Below are positions 60,718 to 64,000 of a stretch of 64,000 nucleotides of DNA, one piece after another. The position numbers were made by a program, and so were the translations under genes. The notes beneath the pieces are model-generated. The model did not search any database. It had not been told where the DNA came from and saw only the letters and a list, made by a program, of their open reading frames with translations. This stretch comes from DASSJM01 sp036280655 (GTDB taxonomy: Bacteria > Actinomycetota > UBA4738 > HRBIN12). The stretch covers positions 6,212 to 70,211 of the forward strand of contig DASUQI010000019.1 in NCBI GenBank assembly GCA_036280655.1, given 5' to 3'. Positions within the stretch are counted from its first letter, which is position 1. Each line of letters starts with the position of its first letter.

Positions 60718-61031
60718 TCGTCGTTCACGAGCACCTTGAGCTCGTCGTCCTCGACCTTCGACTGGAACACGTCCACGGGGTCCACGGCCGGCCCGTGCAC
60801 GGCCTCACCCGTCGTCACGTCGAACTGGCTCCCGTGGCAGGGGCACTCGATCGTGGTGCCGTCGAGGTCACCCTCGGCGAGCGAGCACTGCTGGTGGGTA
60901 CACACGTCGTCGAACGCGTGGAGGTCGCCTTCGACGTTGGCGATCGCCACCTGCCGCGACCCCGCGCCGAACGACATCACCTCGCCCTCGGGGACCGTGC
61001 TGGCCGAACCCATCGTCACCCACTCCGCCAT
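60714..61031 (-). CDS. Rieske-type [2Fe-2S] ferredoxin
   Basis: A 105-residue Rieske domain with both cluster motifs complete: CTHQQC (C44, H46) and CPCHGSQF (C63, H66). This is the size of soluble Rieske ferredoxins that feed ring-hydroxylating oxygenases. ATG 61031 with gggagg. Its partner reductase overlaps it. Electron acceptor is not in the window, although a P450 is at 19.7 kb. Confidence 0.94.
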   Translation of the reverse strand: MAEWVTMGSASTVPEGEVMSFGAGSRQVAIANVEGDLHAFDDVCTHQQCSLAEGDLDGTTIECPCHGSQFDVTTGEAVHGPAVDPVDVFQSKVEDDELKVLVNDE

Positions 61032-61069
61032 GCTCGAACCTCCCTCCCGGTGAGCCTTCCCGCGTAACT

Positions 61070-62326
61070 CTACCCACGCCTGCGCGCAAGGATGTCCGGG
61101 GTGAGGTACCCGATCACGGTCACGAGATACAGGGCCGCGAGGATCAGGAACCCCAAGCGGAAGTCGATCGGCACGAGCGCCGGGATCAGCGCCCCACCCA
61201 CCCAGGCGAGCTGGAACGCCACTTCGTAGCGAACGAACACCCGCCCGTGCGCCCCGCCGGGCGCGAGGCGCTGCATCAGCGTCTGGAACGCGAGCCGCCC
61301 GAGCTCTGAGGACGCGCCCACGACGAGCGCGAACACGACGAGCACCGGGAGCTCGAACGCGAAGAACGAGAGCGTCGCGCCGATGCCCGCGCCGATCAGG
61401 CAGCCGATCACGACCGCTTCCTCCCGCAGGTTCGCGGGCAGCTTCGGCGCGATCACGTCGCCGAGGAACCCGCCGGCCGTGGCCGAGCCCGCGAGCACGG
61501 CGAACCACCAGGTGGGCTGGCCGCTCGGCTGCAGCGCGAACGCGAGCGCGAACAGCAGGAAGCCGCTCGCGGCGCGAAGGCCCGCGGCCCCGATCGCCGG
61601 GGCGGTGAGCTGCGCGATCGCCCCGGTCTTCGTGACCTCGGCGTCGCCGCCGGTAAGCCGCGCGTGCGGCAGCCGCAGGTTCAGGGCGGCGGCAGCGCCG
61701 TAGACCACGGCTGCTAGGTACAGGACGGACCTCGAGTCCCCGAACTGCAGCGCGAGCAGCCCCGGACCGATCGCGAGCAGCGCGCCGCCGGCGGCGATCC
61801 GGCCGAGACGCGCGTTCGCCCGCACGAGGCCCTCGTTCGGCCCGGCGTAGGCGACCGCGAGCCCGTTCTTCGTGATCGCGTGCACCTTCGACAGAACGAG
61901 GAGCAGGAACGCGGCGGGGAACAGCAACACGGTGTCGAACCGCGGTGCCGCGACGAGGCACACAACCGCGCGACCGAGCGCGGCGGCGAACGAGATCACG
62001 CGCCGCGGCCCTGCCCTGTCGAGCAGGGGCACGAGGAGCGGCCCCGCGACCGCGAGCGGCGCCATCGTGAGCGCGAGGTACGCGGCCACCTTCGGCTTGG
62101 ACTCGCCGACCGGGATGTAGAAGAACAGCGACCCGGCAAGCGCGATCGCGACGAGCGCGTCGCCGGCGACGCTGCCGAAGTGCGCGAGCCCGTACGTGTC
62201 GAGCGGCGCGTCCGAACGCCACATGCGCCCGAGCGGTCGGAACAGCGCCTCGACCATGCCGACGATCCCGAGCAGGATCAGTTGCCACCAGGGGTAGCGC
62301 TTCGGCCGCGTCTGGTGAACCCTCAC
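61070..62326 (-). CDS. MFS-like membrane transporter
   Basis: A 418-residue protein with about 10-12 hydrophobic segments: QLILLGIVGMVEALF, ALVAIALAGSLFFYIPVG, AAYLALTMAPLAVAGPLLVP with an RAGPRRVISF motif-A-like loop, and FALVVGASSELGRLAF. It is distinct from the MFS triplet. Substrate unknown. GTG 62326 directly follows gatB (10 nt), so it may be co-transcribed with it. Confidence 0.82.
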   Translation of the reverse strand: MRVHQTRPKRYPWWQLILLGIVGMVEALFRPLGRMWRSDAPLDTYGLAHFGSVAGDALVAIALAGSLFFYIPVGESKPKVAAYLALTMAPLAVAGPLLVPLLDRAGPRRVISFAAALGRAVVCLVAAPRFDTVLLFPAAFLLLVLSKVHAITKNGLAVAYAGPNEGLVRANARLGRIAAGGALLAIGPGLLALQFGDSRSVLYLAAVVYGAAAALNLRLPHARLTGGDAEVTKTGAIAQLTAPAIGAAGLRAASGFLLFALAFALQPSGQPTWWFAVLAGSATAGGFLGDVIAPKLPANLREEAVVIGCLIGAGIGATLSFFAFELPVLVVFALVVGASSELGRLAFQTLMQRLAPGGAHGRVFVRYEVAFQLAWVGGALIPALVPIDFRLGFLILAALYLVTVIGYLTPDILARRRG

Positions 62327-62336
62327 CGGGCGCGGC

Positions 62337-63791
62337 TCAGGATCCTGACAGCCGCTGGAGCAGGAGCTCGCGGACGACCTTCGGGTTCGCCGACCCGCCC
62401 GAGCGCTTCATGACGTGTCCGAGCACCGCATTCAGCGCTCCCTCCTTGCCGCGCCGGAACTGCTCGACGGGCTCGGGGTTCTCGGCGATCGCCTCGTCCA
62501 CCCACGTCTCGAGCGCGGAGGTGTCGGTGACCTGCGTCAGGCCCCTGCGCTCGACGATCGTCTCGGCCGGCTCCCCCGTCTCGAACGCGTCCTCGAGGAC
62601 CTGCTTTGCCCCTGTGGCCGAGATCGTCCCGTCGCCGACGAGCCGGACGAGATCCGCGACGTGCTGCGGCGTCACCTTCGTGTCGGGGAGCTCCCTGCGG
62701 GCCGTGTTCAGCAGGCCGGCGAGGTCCTGGGTGATCCAGTTCGCGGCCGCGGGGGGCTTCGCGCCGAGGGCCACGGCCTCCTCGAAGAACGTCGCGGTCG
62801 CGCCGGCGTGCGTGAGGATGCGGGCCTGATCCACCGTGACGCCGAGGTCGGCCACGTACCGCGCGCGGCGGGCGGCGGGCAGCTCGGGCAGGCCGGCGCG
62901 GAGCTCCTCGACCCAGTCGCCATCCGGGGCGAGCGGCGGCAGGTCGGGCTCGGGGAAGTACCGGTAGTCGAACGCCTCCTCCTTCGACCGCAGCGTGTGC
63001 GTCGTGCCCTTGCCCTCGTCGAAGTGCCGCGTCTCCTGGACGAGCGCCTCGCCGGCCTCGAGCGCGGTCCGCTGCCGCTGCTCCTCGAACTTCAGGGCGC
63101 GCTCGAGCGAGCGGATCGAGTTGAGGTTCTTGATCTCGACCTTCGTTCCGAACGCGTCCTCGCCCACGCGCCGTGTCGAGATGTTCGCGTCGCACCGCAG
63201 CGACCCCTCCTCCATCCGGACGTCGGACACGCCGATCGCCTCGACGGTCGAGCGGAGCTCCTCGAAGTACGCGCGCGCCTCCTCGGGCGACCGCAGGTCG
63301 GGCTCGGAGACGATCTCGACGAGCGGCACCCCGGCGCGGTTGTAGTCGACGAGCGCGTACTCGGCCTGGCCGATGCGCCCGCTCGCGCCGGCGTGCGTCG
63401 TCTTCCCGGTGTCCTCCTCCATGTGCACGCGCGTGATGCCGATCCGGCGTTTCGTCCCGTCGAGCTCGATCTCGAGATGGCCGCCGATGCACACGGGCAG
63501 GTCGTACTGGCTGATCTGGTAGTCCTTCGGCATGTCCGGATAGAAGTAGTTCTTCCGGTGGAAGAGCGAGTCCGGCGCGATCTCGCAGCCGAGGGCGAGA
63601 CCGATCTTGACGATCGAGGCGATCGCCTCCTCGTTCGGCACCGGGAGCGAGCCCGGCAGGCCGAGGCACACGGGGCAGACGTTCGAGTTCGGCGGCGCCC
63701 CGAACTCGTTGCGGCAGCCGCAGAACATCTTCGTCGTCGTCGAGAGCTCGACGTGGCACTCGAGGCCGATAACGCTCTCGAAGTCGGTCAT
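62337..63791 (-). CDS. gatB: aspartyl/glutamyl-tRNA amidotransferase subunit B
   Basis: A 484-residue GatB. ESVIGLECHVELSTTTKMFC opens the kinase-like domain; CGC and CPVCLGLPGSLPV bind the structural zinc; HRKNYFYPDMPKDYQISQYD is the hallmark motif, and the C-terminal YqeY domain (about 335-484) ends LNAVLGHVMKRSGG. With GatA and GatC it makes Gln-tRNA or Asn-tRNA from mischarged precursors. ATG 63791; TACGCT lies 9 nt before it, so the mRNA is probably leaderless. Confidence 0.97.
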   Translation of the reverse strand: MTDFESVIGLECHVELSTTTKMFCGCRNEFGAPPNSNVCPVCLGLPGSLPVPNEEAIASIVKIGLALGCEIAPDSLFHRKNYFYPDMPKDYQISQYDLPVCIGGHLEIELDGTKRRIGITRVHMEEDTGKTTHAGASGRIGQAEYALVDYNRAGVPLVEIVSEPDLRSPEEARAYFEELRSTVEAIGVSDVRMEEGSLRCDANISTRRVGEDAFGTKVEIKNLNSIRSLERALKFEEQRQRTALEAGEALVQETRHFDEGKGTTHTLRSKEEAFDYRYFPEPDLPPLAPDGDWVEELRAGLPELPAARRARYVADLGVTVDQARILTHAGATATFFEEAVALGAKPPAAANWITQDLAGLLNTARRELPDTKVTPQHVADLVRLVGDGTISATGAKQVLEDAFETGEPAETIVERRGLTQVTDTSALETWVDEAIAENPEPVEQFRRGKEGALNAVLGHVMKRSGGSANPKVVRELLLQRLSGS

Positions 63792-63800
63792 GTCCGGCAA

Positions 63801-63806
63801 AGCGTA
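63801..63806 (-). promoter_or_regulatory. -10 box of gatB, leaderless geometry
   Basis: TACGCT on the minus strand ends 9 nt before the gatB ATG at 63791, so transcription should begin 2-3 nt ahead of the start codon. No ribosome site is present in that interval. Confidence 0.5.
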
Positions 63807-63871
63807 GCGGAGCCGTCCGATGCAGCCGTTCGTGCGATCGGCCCGGGTAACCGACAAACAGCCGGAAGGCA

Positions 63872-63901
63872 GTGACACCCCCGAGGGGGTGTCCGTATCG
63901 T
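63872..63901 (+). promoter_or_regulatory. EamA promoter with overlapping perfect palindrome
   Basis: GTGACA (63872-63877) and TATCGT (63896-63901) with 18-nt spacing make a good promoter. Between and over the -35 lies a perfect 9-bp-arm palindrome (gacaccccc/gggggtgtc, 63874-63893, 2-nt centre), a likely repressor operator. The ATG at 63909 is 7 nt past the -10, again leaderless. Confidence 0.6.
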
Positions 63902-63908
63902 GAGGGTC

Positions 63909-64000
63909 ATGACCCGGCCCGCCGACACCACGACCGAGCGGGCCGTCCACTCCCCCGCGGTCATCTGGGGACCGCTTCTCACCGTGTACCTGATCTGGGG
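63909..64000 (+). CDS. EamA-type DMT transporter, N-terminal start (cut by window end)
   Basis: The first 30 residues run from ATG 63909 to the window end. After a polar N-terminus, VIWGPLLTVYLIWG is the start of the first membrane helix of EamA/RhaT-type drug-metabolite transporters, where VYLIWGSTY is a hallmark. Family is likely from this motif; the rest is outside. Confidence 0.7.
   Translation, partial: MTRPADTTTERAVHSPAVIWGPLLTVYLIW

Noticed and set aside
1..64000. CRISPR array or insertion sequence
   Set aside because: No regularly spaced repeats and no transposase motifs were seen; the only mobile trace is the integrase remnant at 1269-1655.

Overview
The window comes from a high-GC actinobacterium (Actinomycetota), probably a deep or uncultured lineage. 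Actinobacterial markers are a DUF222/13E12-type HNH gene under a CGAAC-N4-GTTCG SOS box, a SigE-type ECF sigma factor, an F420-type luciferase-like oxidoreductase, GTG starts, ATGA/GTGA stop-start overlaps, and -10 boxes of the form TANNNT placed 6-9 nt before start codons, as expected for leaderless mRNAs. No rRNA and no CRISPR array is present. One complete tRNA-Arg(TCT) and one 5'-broken tRNA-Gly(TCC) are visible. No gap above 300 bases lacks a gene or gene remnant.

Layout. 0-13.4 kb is mixed and eroded: a cut alpha/beta hydrolase, a DUF2255 gene, relics of ltrA and of a tyrosine integrase ending in a tRNA-Gly remnant, a zinc-ribbon protein, an ALDH-amidohydrolase pair, a cNMP-binding protein, a secreted subtilase, tRNA-Arg, a broken iron permease, an RTX protein, a partner-switching set (STAS protein, RsbW-like ATPase, broken STAS gene), a 47-residue C2H2 protein, a hemerythrin, an MFS-cNMP fusion and two damaged zinc-ribbon genes. 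13.4-19.7 kb holds purE, a Ser/Thr kinase with an extracellular propeller, and a - strand run of a 70-residue ORF, MetE-like protein, class I amidotransferase and PLP decarboxylase. 19.7-24.7 kb has P450 + CMD, then two SDRs, a glutamine-synthetase-like enzyme and a broken cupin. 24.7-32.9 kb has a nucleotidyltransferase, sigma factor and partner, LLM oxidoreductase, APC permease, SDR, nitrilase and CrtI-like flavoprotein. 32.9-40.7 kb has a DHFR-like gene, the homoprotocatechuate pair hpaE-hpaD, a threonine-dehydratase-like gene, an M1 aminopeptidase and ilvE. 40.8-47.4 kb has two GcvT-like genes, one next to a methyltransferase and one next to a CrtI-like flavoprotein, around an SOS-controlled but frameshifted HNH gene and algH. 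47.4-54.2 kb has three tandem MFS exporters behind an elaborate leader, then serA and a class V aminotransferase. 54.3-59.0 kb is an FtsX-type ABC exporter with two ATPases. 59-64 kb holds a Rieske ferredoxin/reductase pair, an MFS-like protein, gatB and the start of an EamA transporter.

Themes. Metabolism leans to heterotrophic breakdown: homoprotocatechuate meta-cleavage, probable amine or amide catabolism (GS-like, SDR, nitrilase, APC permease) and one-carbon transfer (GcvT-like, MetE-like). The serA and aminotransferase genes form a serine biosynthesis pair. The most notable regulatory arrangement lies before the MFS triplet: a perfect TGTGA-N6-TCACA palindrome, a TACACT -10, a 22-codon apparently leaderless ORF and three perfect hairpins before the first exporter, which looks like operator control plus attenuation.

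About nine small accessory genes carry single-base frameshifts, nonsense codons, a deletion or a lost start. Some 60 longer reading frames, including all core genes, are clean, which argues for real gene decay rather than uniform sequencing error.
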